From QHXW01 sp963847515 (GTDB taxonomy: Bacteria; Acidobacteriota; Terriglobia; Bryobacterales; Bryobacteraceae), in the NCBI GenBank assembly GCA_963847515.1, contig CAWKAA010000001.1, positions 124,001-188,000 of the forward strand: DNA of 64,000 bases, read 5' to 3'. Under the pieces are notes generated by a model. The model ran no database searches and was not told the DNA's origin. It saw only the letters and a program-made list of their open reading frames with translations. Positions within the stretch are counted from its first letter, which is position 1. Each line of letters begins with the position of its first letter. The position numbers and the translations under genes were made by a program. Positions 54,428-64,000 of this stretch are shown here, in pieces.

Positions 54428-55216
54428 TCAGATCTGACTGGATCGCTCCAAAATGCACTTGACCTCACCGGTCATGAATCCTATGAAGCGCATCGCATCA
54501 CTCTCCAACTGGGGGGTCGTCGAGCCGGCATTCTTCAGCCGATTATCTTTAGCCGCATGAATGACCGCCCGCCACGCAGGCGGTACTGTTTCCATCGCCC
54601 AGGCGTAGGCTTGGTCTTTGGAGGCCAATGCCCTGTGATAGGCCGAGTAAAGGATGCGGCAAGCGGTGAGGACCGAGTAGGCATTGTGGATGAACGCCTT
54701 ATCGGATCGATCCCCGGCGTTGGAGGTCAGGTCTTGCTTTAAGTAGTTTAGTTCCAAAAGGAGCGCATCATTGAGGCATTGACCGGACACAGTCGGCGCT
54801 ACGAGTTTGGCCTCCTTGCCCCACAGCGTGATGCCGGACTGGGCGATATTCATCCAGATGATCGGGTTTCCGTCCGATCCATGCCGGACGAGTTTTCCTT
54901 CGTGGTGATAGAAGCCGCAGCACCGGGACGTCTTGTCGAGAAACTCACGGTCGATGACAAAGCGCATGTCGACTCGGCCGACCCAGCGGTTTTTGGCTTC
55001 TTTGTTTTTGAACCATTGATCCAGTTCGGAAAACTGGCGGTCGTCGAGGTCGCGTCGCGTGACGCCAACACAATCGACGTCGCTGCAGGTCTCATCGAAG
55101 GCGTCGTAGGTCAAGGAACCCCAAAGGTAGATGCCAACGAGATTTCCATGGAGGATCTCGGGGAGATCGGTGACCATTGCCTGAAGAAGGTCGGACAAAT
55201 CCTTGGGGATATTCAT
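54428..55216 (-). CDS. Aminoglycoside nucleotidyltransferase-like protein (ANT(3'')/ANT(9) type)
   Basis: 262 aa. The polymerase-beta-type nucleotidyltransferase site is visible: IYLWGSLTYDAFDETCSDVD, that is G-S, nine residues, then D-V-D (metal ligands). The C-terminal half is a helical DUF4111-like domain (LNDALLLELNYLKQDLTSNA, then RSDKAFIHNAYSVLTACRIL and AYAWAMETVPPAWRAVIHAA), as in AadA-type streptomycin/spectinomycin adenylyltransferases. Residue-level specificity is not clear, and some homologues in soil bacteria are not resistance genes. It is chromosomal and not next to any mobile element. A palindrome (GTCAGATCTGAC) spans its stop. Confidence 0.75.
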   Translation of the reverse strand: MNIPKDLSDLLQAMVTDLPEILHGNLVGIYLWGSLTYDAFDETCSDVDCVGVTRRDLDDRQFSELDQWFKNKEAKNRWVGRVDMRFVIDREFLDKTSRCCGFYHHEGKLVRHGSDGNPIIWMNIAQSGITLWGKEAKLVAPTVSGQCLNDALLLELNYLKQDLTSNAGDRSDKAFIHNAYSVLTACRILYSAYHRALASKDQAYAWAMETVPPAWRAVIHAAKDNRLKNAGSTTPQLESDAMRFIGFMTGEVKCILERSSQI

Positions 55217-55361
55217 TCGTGGACTGACTCAGACTGTCTTTTCTAAGGCGAAACTCAGCACGAATCCATGTCCAGCCGCATTTTACCCCGGCCTTCGCGT
55301 CTCCGAAGGAGGCCGCCAGATCTCGCCCGCGTCGTAAGCCTGTTCTATAATCGGAAGCCGA

Positions 55362-57967
<2,606 letters not shown>

Positions 57968-57971
<4 letters not shown>

Positions 57972-59428
57972 ACTTCTTCTCTTCACGGCGTGATTTTCTA
58001 TTCCAAGCCGGCGGCGGATTGAGCGGCGTGGCCCTCGCCTGGCTGCTGGAACAGCAACAACTGCTCGCGGCCGGTGACGCACCGTCATCGGGAGCCTGCG
58101 AAGCCAAGGTTTCGGGGTCCACGCCGTTCACGGCAAAGAAACCGCACTTCGCACCGCGCGCCACAAGTGTGATTTCGTTGTTCATGTCTGGCGGGGTCAG
58201 CCACGTCGATACATTCGATCCCAAACCCGAGCTCCGTCGATATGCTGGGGAACCGCTCACGGGCAAAGGTGAGGTGATCGTTCGCCAGGGGAATCCCGGA
58301 CCGCTGATGCCCAGCCCGTTCACCTTCCGCAAATATGGCCAGAGCGGTATCGATGTTTCGGAAATATTCCCGTCGATCGCCGAGCACGTCGACGAACTCG
58401 CCGTGTTGCGCTCGGTCTACGGCCAATCGAACGATCATGTGCAGGCTCACTACCTTATCTCAAGTGGAACCGTGCGCATGGGCTTTCCCAGCGTGGGATC
58501 GTGGGTCACTTACGGATTGGGCACCGAGAATCAGAACCTGCCGGCGTTCGTTGTGATTTATGACGCGCGCGGCGGTCCCTTCGGGGGACCCGCAAACTGG
58601 AGCGCCGGTTTCATGCCGGCGGCCTACCAGGGGACCATCTTCCGCGCCTCCGAGAATCCGATTATCGATCTCAAACCGCCAGCTTCCGTGACGCCGGAAC
58701 AACAGCGCGCGCGCCTCGATCTGCTAGCCAGGCTCAACGCGCTGGACCTGGAGAAGTATCCGTCGAGTTCAGAGCTTGCGGCGCGGATTTCTTCGTACGA
58801 ACTGGCGTACCGCATGCAGGGCTGTGCGCCGGAAGCCGTAGATGTAAGCCGCGAGAGCGAAGCCACTCGGAAACTCTACGGGCTCCATGAGAAAACCACC
58901 GAACCTTTCGGCCGGCAATGTTTGATGGCCCGGCGGCTGGTCGAGCGTGGCGTCCGGTTTGTGCAGCTTTATCATGGCGGGCTGGGGAATCAGAACACGG
59001 ATACGTGGGACGCGCACGATGACGTGAAGAAAAATCACACGGCCCACGCCGCCGAAGTGGACCGTCCTATTGCCGGGCTGCTTACGGACTTGAAGGGACG
59101 CGGCCTTCTGGACTCGACGCTCGTCGTCTGGCACGGGGAATTCGGGCGCATGCCGATCTCGCAGCGCGGCGTCGGCCGTGACCATAATCCCGGAGCCATG
59201 AGCATGTGGATGGTGGGCGCACGCATTAAAGGCGGACAAGCGATCGGCGCCAGCGATGAATTCGGGTACAAGGCCGAGCAACAGCCGATCGCGATTCATG
59301 ATTTGCATGCCACGATCTTGCATCTCCTGGGCATGGACCACACGAAGCTTACCTACTTCTACAACGGCCGCAACATGCGCCTCACCGATGTCTACGGCGA
59401 TCCCATCCCGCAGATTGTGAGTGGCTGA
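57968..59428 (+). CDS. DUF1501-family Tat-exported protein
   Basis: 486 aa. The N-terminus RRDFLFQAGGGLSGVALAWL is a twin-arginine-type signal. The sulfatase/alkaline-phosphatase-like DUF1501 domain follows: TSVISLFMSGGVSHVDTFDP, AEHVDELAVLRSVYGQSNDH, RGVRFVQLYHGGLGNQNTDT, DAHDDVKKNHTAHAAEVDRP and LVVWHGEFGRMPISQRGVGR with DHNPGAMSMWM. Asp and His residues in these blocks resemble metal ligands. Its partner is the DUF1549/DUF1553 protein upstream (four-base overlap). The substrate is unknown; sulfated or decorated polysaccharides are a common suggestion. Confidence 0.9.
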
Positions 59429-59542
59429 TGGCCTGTCGCAGCGAACTCGTCGTTATCATGCGCAACCGCTCCCTTTGGTCACGGCTCGGTTTCGGAGAGG
59501 CTTTGCTGCAAGAGGTACTAACATAGCCGCGCATCGTCTTTC

Positions 59543-62035
59543 ATGCAGACCCTCGTCGAACTGCTCGCGGAAATCCGCCGTCTGGACGACCACGAAGCTG
59601 TTCGCTTTTACAACGGCTTTCGCACGTGGACGCTTACGTATCGCGAACTTTACGGGCAGGTTGCGGCTTTCGCCGCCTATCTTGACCGTGCCGGTTTGCA
59701 TAAAGGTGACCGCGTCATCCTGTGGGCCGAGAACCGGCCTGAATGGGTCAGCGCTTTCTGGGGCTCAGTGGCGCGAGGCGTCCAGGTTGTTCCCATCGAT
59801 TATCGGTCGTCCGCCGACTTAGTTCGCCGCATTCAGCAAGAAGTGCACGCGCGCCTCATCGTCGCCGGTGACGCTGTGCAATGCGAAGGTTTGGATATAC
59901 CGCAGCTTGCGATCGCGGCCGTTGCAGGTCTTCCTATTTCCGAACACTTCGCCCCATCCGAGATTTCGCCCGACGACATCGTCGAAATCGTCTACACCTC
60001 CGGCACAACCGGCGATCCTATGGGCGTCGTCCATCGCCACAAGAACATCTGCGCAAACCTGACCCCGATTCAGGACGAGATGCACAAGTACGAAAAACTG
60101 GCGCGCCCGTTTCAGCCCGTCCGCATCCTCGACATGCTGCCTCTTAGCCATCTATTTGGGCAATCGCTGGGCATCTTCACTCCGCCGTTGCTGGGTGGTG
60201 GCGCGGTGTTCATGCTGGAACTGCACTCTGGCGCAATCCTGGATACGATCCGGCGGGAACGCGTCTCGGTTCTGGTTTCGGTGCCCAAGCTTCTGACCAA
60301 TTTGCAGCACGAAGTCGAGCGCCGGTATCATCCGCCGGATATACCGGCGAAGCTAAACGGTGTGCCGGGTATTCTGGAGCGCTGGTTGCGCTATCGAAAA
60401 GTACACAGTGGCTTGGGCTTCAAGTTTTGGGCGCTCGTCGTCGGCGGCGCCGAGGTTAGTCCTGAGATCGAAGCTTACTGGGGGCGTCTCGGATTTCTCG
60501 TCATCCAGGGTTACGGGCTGACGGAGACCAGCCCCGTGGTGGCGCTCAATCATCCGTTTAACGCACGTAGCGGATCGATCGGCAAACCGCTGCACGGTCA
60601 GGAAATCCAGATCGCGCCGGATGGCGAGATTCTAGTCCGCGGCCAAAGTGTCATCCGGGAATATATGGGCGCGCGCGCCACGGAGCAAGGACGCGTCGAC
60701 GAAAATGGATGGCTGCACACGGGCGATATCGGCGAAATCGATGCCGAGGGCAGGCTGTATTACAAGGGGCGCAAGAAAGAAATGATCGTAACCTCGGAGG
60801 GTCTCAACGTCTATCCGCAGGATGTCGAGCGCGTGGTGAACTCCATCGCACATGTAAAGGACAGCGCCGTAATTGCTTCCCGCCGTGCCGGAGACGAGTT
60901 GGTGCACGCCGCGCTCATCTTGAAGGAACCCTCAGCGGATCCCGCCGCCATCGTCGCCGAAGCCAATCGGCGCCTGGAATCCCATCAGCGGATTCAAAGC
61001 TGGTCGGTGTGGCCCGACGAGGATTTTCCGCGTACGCCATCCACCATGAAGGTAAAGCGCGGCGAGGTGGCGCGTCGGATTTCACAAGGACAAACCGCCG
61101 AAAAGACTGACGGAGCCGAAAGCATTCTGGCACGCCTCAAAGGCGCCGGGTCCCAGCCGGGGCAGACGCTGGCCATTTCTTCGCTCGAGCGCGTGGAGAT
61201 GCTCTCTGAATTGGAAAATCAGTATGGCGTGGAACTCGACGAGCGCCGCTTCGCCGAGATTTCGTCCGTGGACGAGTTGAATGCTCTGCTTCACGACGCC
61301 GGTGAACAGACCGCACGCGTGGAGCGGACATTATTGCCGCGATGGACCCGCAGTTTTCCGTTACGCGCTTTCCGGTTTCTTTTCTTCCAAGCCGTCGTGA
61401 TTCCGCTGTTTCGAGGCTTGCTGACCCTAAAGGTGGAGGGCCTGGAAAATCTTCAGAACCTCGACCCTCCCGTCCTATTTGCCTCCAATCATCAGAGCGA
61501 CCTGGATGCACCCGCCATTTTTACTGCGATGCCGCCGCGCTGGCGTTATCGGCTGGCTCCGGCGATGTCCCAGGATTACTTTCGGGCGTGGATCGAGCCG
61601 GGAGGCGCATCGTTAAAGGAACGAACCTCCATGATGTTCCAGTATTTTCTGGCAACCGGTTTATTCAACGCTTACCCCCTGCCTCAGCGCATGGCCGGAG
61701 TGCGGCGTGCGTTGAAATATACGGGTGAGCTCATGGATAAGGGCTATTGCCCTCTCGTTTTTCCGGAAGGCATACGAACGCCCGACGGAACCATGCGCCC
61801 TTTTAAGACCGGCATTGGCCTCATGGCGACGCATTTGCGAGCCACCGTCGTGCCCCTTCACCTTTCGGGGCTATTTGAGATTTATCCATCGGACGCAAGC
61901 TGGCCCAAGCGCGGACCGGTTCATGTGCAAATCGGGGTACCCTTGCATTTCGAAGAAGAGCACGACGAAATGACTGCCACGCGAGCCATTGAAGATGCCG
62001 TTCACCGGTTGGCGGCCGTTCACTTTACTTCGTAA
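59543..62035 (+). CDS. AMP-ligase / acyl-carrier / 1-acylglycerol-phosphate acyltransferase fusion
   Basis: 830 aa in three parts. (1) AMP-dependent ligase, about 20-515: P-loop VEIVYTSGTTGDPMGVVHRH (148-167), QGYGLTETSPV, WLHTGDIGEID, and a C-terminal lysine in TPSTMKVKRGE. (2) A carrier-like domain, about 525-590, with AISSLERVEMLSEL; Ser547 sits where phosphopantetheine attaches. (3) PlsC/LPLAT acyltransferase, about 610-825: FASNHQSDLDAPAIF gives H650-x4-D655, and PLVFPEGIRTPDGTMRPF the glycerol-phosphate site. It probably activates a fatty acid, holds it on its own carrier and transfers it to a lysophospholipid. E. coli Aas has the reverse order and no carrier. Confidence 0.85.
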   Translation: MQTLVELLAEIRRLDDHEAVRFYNGFRTWTLTYRELYGQVAAFAAYLDRAGLHKGDRVILWAENRPEWVSAFWGSVARGVQVVPIDYRSSADLVRRIQQEVHARLIVAGDAVQCEGLDIPQLAIAAVAGLPISEHFAPSEISPDDIVEIVYTSGTTGDPMGVVHRHKNICANLTPIQDEMHKYEKLARPFQPVRILDMLPLSHLFGQSLGIFTPPLLGGGAVFMLELHSGAILDTIRRERVSVLVSVPKLLTNLQHEVERRYHPPDIPAKLNGVPGILERWLRYRKVHSGLGFKFWALVVGGAEVSPEIEAYWGRLGFLVIQGYGLTETSPVVALNHPFNARSGSIGKPLHGQEIQIAPDGEILVRGQSVIREYMGARATEQGRVDENGWLHTGDIGEIDAEGRLYYKGRKKEMIVTSEGLNVYPQDVERVVNSIAHVKDSAVIASRRAGDELVHAALILKEPSADPAAIVAEANRRLESHQRIQSWSVWPDEDFPRTPSTMKVKRGEVARRISQGQTAEKTDGAESILARLKGAGSQPGQTLAISSLERVEMLSELENQYGVELDERRFAEISSVDELNALLHDAGEQTARVERTLLPRWTRSFPLRAFRFLFFQAVVIPLFRGLLTLKVEGLENLQNLDPPVLFASNHQSDLDAPAIFTAMPPRWRYRLAPAMSQDYFRAWIEPGGASLKERTSMMFQYFLATGLFNAYPLPQRMAGVRRALKYTGELMDKGYCPLVFPEGIRTPDGTMRPFKTGIGLMATHLRATVVPLHLSGLFEIYPSDASWPKRGPVHVQIGVPLHFEEEHDEMTATRAIEDAVHRLAAVHFTS

Positions 62036-62556
62036 CCGGCGAACTCCGGCAGCAGGACGTTGCCTTTGTACTCCATCTCTTGGTGGATGCCGATTTTCGA
62101 CGAATAATAAGCGTCTGCCGTGCTGAACTTCAGCTTAAGGAAGAAGTGCTCATCCGGCGTCTGTGGGTTCTTTTCGTTCGCAGCGATGTGTGAAAGCACA
62201 CTAATGCGCTGGTCCGGCGTGGCTTCGAGGAATGGCTTCCCGTGCAACTCGTGGGAAAGGGCGTCGATGCGTTTCAGACCTGCGTGCCACTGTTTCTTAG
62301 ATTCTTCGTCGATGGATTCTGCGAGACGTGCGTCAAGGTAGGTTGCCACGCCGGCGGCCCGAGCCCCAGGTGAATGATCGTCCGCCGGAATAATCAGCTC
62401 GGTAAGTTCGTCCAACATGGCGAACTCGTCGCTCGAGAAAAACTTCAGCGCCGGACCACCTCCAAAACCGCGCTGGACGCCAGCCGAAACCGCGACGGCA
62501 GCCGCCGCAGTGACCTGGATCAGCTCGCGGCGTGTCAGTTGGTCTTGATCTGCCAC
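62020..62556 (-). CDS. Gluconate 2-dehydrogenase subunit 3-like protein
   Basis: 178 aa from GTG 62556. Twin-arginine-like signal LTRRELIQVTAAAAVAVSAG, then FFSSDEFAMLDELTELIIPA and DDHSPGARAAGVATYLDARL, the DUF of gluconate 2-dehydrogenase subunit 3. These small exported subunits accompany GMC-type oxidoreductases and a cytochrome c subunit. It directly follows the GMC gene (its GTG abuts the GMC region start-to-stop on the minus strand: this gene is translated first). The 3' end overlaps the convergent acyltransferase fusion by 16 bases. Confidence 0.88.
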   Translation of the reverse strand: MADQDQLTRRELIQVTAAAAVAVSAGVQRGFGGGPALKFFSSDEFAMLDELTELIIPADDHSPGARAAGVATYLDARLAESIDEESKKQWHAGLKRIDALSHELHGKPFLEATPDQRISVLSHIAANEKNPQTPDEHFFLKLKFSTADAYYSSKIGIHQEMEYKGNVLLPEFAGYEVK

Positions 62557-64000
62557 TTATAGCTCTCCTTTGCGGAGCTCATCCGCCAGGTTATCGCATG
62601 AGCGCCACGCCAGCGCCATGATGGTCCAGGTCGGGTTCTGGCAGGACGCGCTCACGTGACTGCTGCCATCCACGACGAACAGGTTTTTCACGTCATGCGA
62701 CTGTTGGAACTGATTCAGCACCGACGTCTTCGAGTCGGTCCCCATACGCGCCGTTCCCAGCTCATGAATGGACCAGCCTTCCGTGTAGAGCTTGCGGCTG
62801 ACATAAAGTACTTCGATGCCTGCTTCTTCGAACATTTCCTTGGCGGAATCGCCCATATCCACCGCCATCTTTTTCTCGTTGTCGCCATACTGGTAATGGA
62901 AGCGAACCACCGGAATTCCCCATTTGTCTTTCACTTCCGGATCGATGTCGATGTAATTCTCATACCGCGCCAGCACTTCGCCGAATGGGGATAGGCTGAT
63001 GAATGCGCCGGCGTGTTCGCGGACAGCTTTCTTGTATCCGGGGCCGAATCCGGGAATCGAGATGGCATCTCCGGGGAACATCGTGTTTCCGCCAAAACCT
63101 TCGTATCCATACGCGCGAATAAAATTCGGGTTGCGGTCCTTCAAATTGCGAAATCGCGGTACATAGAATCCCCCAGGCCGTCCGTCATCCAGCGTGCGCG
63201 GTGCGCCGACTAGATTCTTCACCAGGCCCATAACGTGCGGACCCATGGTATGGTCGCACAGATTGTGGCCCACATGGCCGCTCGAATTACCAATACCATT
63301 GGGGTAAGTCTTGGATTTCGAGAGCAGCATCAGCCGCGCGCTCTCGAGAGTCGAAGCTGCCAGGACTACGGTCTTACCGCGCGCCTCGTAGGTCTTCCGG
63401 GTCGCGGTGTCCACAAATGAAACACCGCGCGCTTTTCCCGACATAGGGTCGACCGTCACTTCATAGGCAGTCGCATTGGTGCGGATCGTCAGATTTCCGG
63501 TTTCGAGCGCCGGAAAGATCAGGCCCGTGGGAGAGTCAAAGGCCGCATGGATATCGCAGCCTCCCGTGCGGCGTTCGCAGGCTCCCCGGCCGAAGCAGCG
63601 GCTGCGATATTTGTTGTGTTTCAGGCCGTCAGTGGTGACTCCCGCACGATATGGCGTGAGCACTCGGCCTGTCTTCGCCAGGCTCTCACGCAGCATCATC
63701 TCCGATCTGCTCAGCCGGATCGACCTTTGGAAAATGCTATCCGGAAGGTAGTCGAGATTTTCCTTGTGCCCGGATATGCCCAGATAAAGATCCACCTTGT
63801 CGTAATAGGGCGCCAGATCGGAGTAGGAAATGGGCCAGTCCTCGCCGTAGCCGTCGTGGCTCTTGGCTTTGAAGTCGTAATCGGATAAACGCAATCCGAG
63901 CCGCCCCCAAATGTTGGTCTTACCGCCCAGACAGCGCGCACGGGCCCAGGCATAGTTCGTGCCCGTGTAGGGATGGTCTTTCTCGTCCACCACGATGTTC
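62557..64000 (-). CDS. GMC-family oxidoreductase (partial; 5' end beyond the window)
   Basis: 481 codons are visible and the N-terminal FAD-binding Rossmann part lies outside. Recognisable: ARCLGGKTNIWGRLGLRLSD (FAD-contacting loop), LVLA-type strands TVVLAASTLESARLMLLSKS, NPTWTIMALAWRSCDNLADE and WSIHELGTARMGTDSKTSVL near the C-terminus, which holds the catalytic His/Asn region of GMC enzymes (HELGTARMG; DGSSHVSASCQNPT). It belongs to the gluconate/glucose/choline-type branch. The neighbouring subunit-3 gene supports a periplasmic sugar or sugar-acid dehydrogenase complex. The stop TAA 62559-62557 directly precedes the next gene's GTG. Confidence 0.88.
   Translation of the reverse strand, partial: NIVVDEKDHPYTGTNYAWARARCLGGKTNIWGRLGLRLSDYDFKAKSHDGYGEDWPISYSDLAPYYDKVDLYLGISGHKENLDYLPDSIFQRSIRLSRSEMMLRESLAKTGRVLTPYRAGVTTDGLKHNKYRSRCFGRGACERRTGGCDIHAAFDSPTGLIFPALETGNLTIRTNATAYEVTVDPMSGKARGVSFVDTATRKTYEARGKTVVLAASTLESARLMLLSKSKTYPNGIGNSSGHVGHNLCDHTMGPHVMGLVKNLVGAPRTLDDGRPGGFYVPRFRNLKDRNPNFIRAYGYEGFGGNTMFPGDAISIPGFGPGYKKAVREHAGAFISLSPFGEVLARYENYIDIDPEVKDKWGIPVVRFHYQYGDNEKKMAVDMGDSAKEMFEEAGIEVLYVSRKLYTEGWSIHELGTARMGTDSKTSVLNQFQQSHDVKNLFVVDGSSHVSASCQNPTWTIMALAWRSCDNLADELRKGEL

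Overview
The window looks like chromosome from an acidobacterium of the Solibacter/Bryobacter type. The evidence is gene content, not a database match: a duplicated FtsX/MacB-type ABC permease of the acidobacterial kind (14335-16836), a DUF1549/DUF1553 cytochrome paired with a DUF1501 Tat protein (55362-59428), many secreted TPR and low-complexity proteins, GTG/TTG starts, and a GC-rich sequence with several extragenic palindromes. I see no rRNA, tRNA, CRISPR array, insertion sequence or prophage.

Layout. 1-1.7 kb: the start of a membrane protein that leaves the window, a small ORF behind a strong 5' hairpin, a secreted protein and a small membrane protein. 1.9-9.9 kb: three TadE/TadE/TadG cassettes. 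Two run forward and carry von Willebrand A (VWA) TadG-like proteins; an inverted cassette with a VWA-less TadG lies between them. No Tad ATPase, secretin or platform gene is present. The second VWA gene carries a frameshift exactly at a T-TTT-TTA heptamer. 10.4-12.2 kb: an overlapping ECF sigma factor / unknown / polytopic membrane protein operon whose upstream region shares a 21-bp motif with the Tad region. 12.4-40.2 kb: mainly housekeeping genes (ABC exporter, permease, glcE/glcF, fabD, argD, manC, lepB, two SMR/EamA-like halves, an Mla-type ATPase, mobA, lytic transglycosylase, amidase, glutamine amidotransferase, a secreted protein of unknown function, rnc, TPR genes, a zinc-ribbon microprotein, serS, M28 peptidase, DinB protein, nagA, ilvE). 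40.4-50.9 kb: a damaged HigBA-like pair, a FecR/DUF6600 protein, an FHA/sigma-54 activator, then a DUF362 cluster with two tandem paralogues of an undescribed family. 51-64 kb: secreted proteins, a TPR operon, an aminoglycoside-nucleotidyltransferase-like gene, the DUF1553/DUF1501 pair, an AMP-ligase/carrier/PlsC fusion, and a GMC oxidoreductase with its small subunit.

Caution on sequence quality. At least ten genes are interrupted by single-base shifts, with conserved protein readable on both sides of each break. The breaks cluster in 37.9-40.9 kb and 43.5-48.9 kb, while long genes next to them are intact. Consensus errors explain this better than gene decay, so the frames given there are reconstructions.

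Functional picture. The window combines envelope biogenesis (peptidoglycan enzymes, signal peptidase, acyltransferase fusion, ABC exporters), a surface/pilus-like module, and oxidative or polysaccharide catabolism typical of soil acidobacteria. The most unusual material is the triplicated Tad-like/VWA locus and the regulatory features around it.
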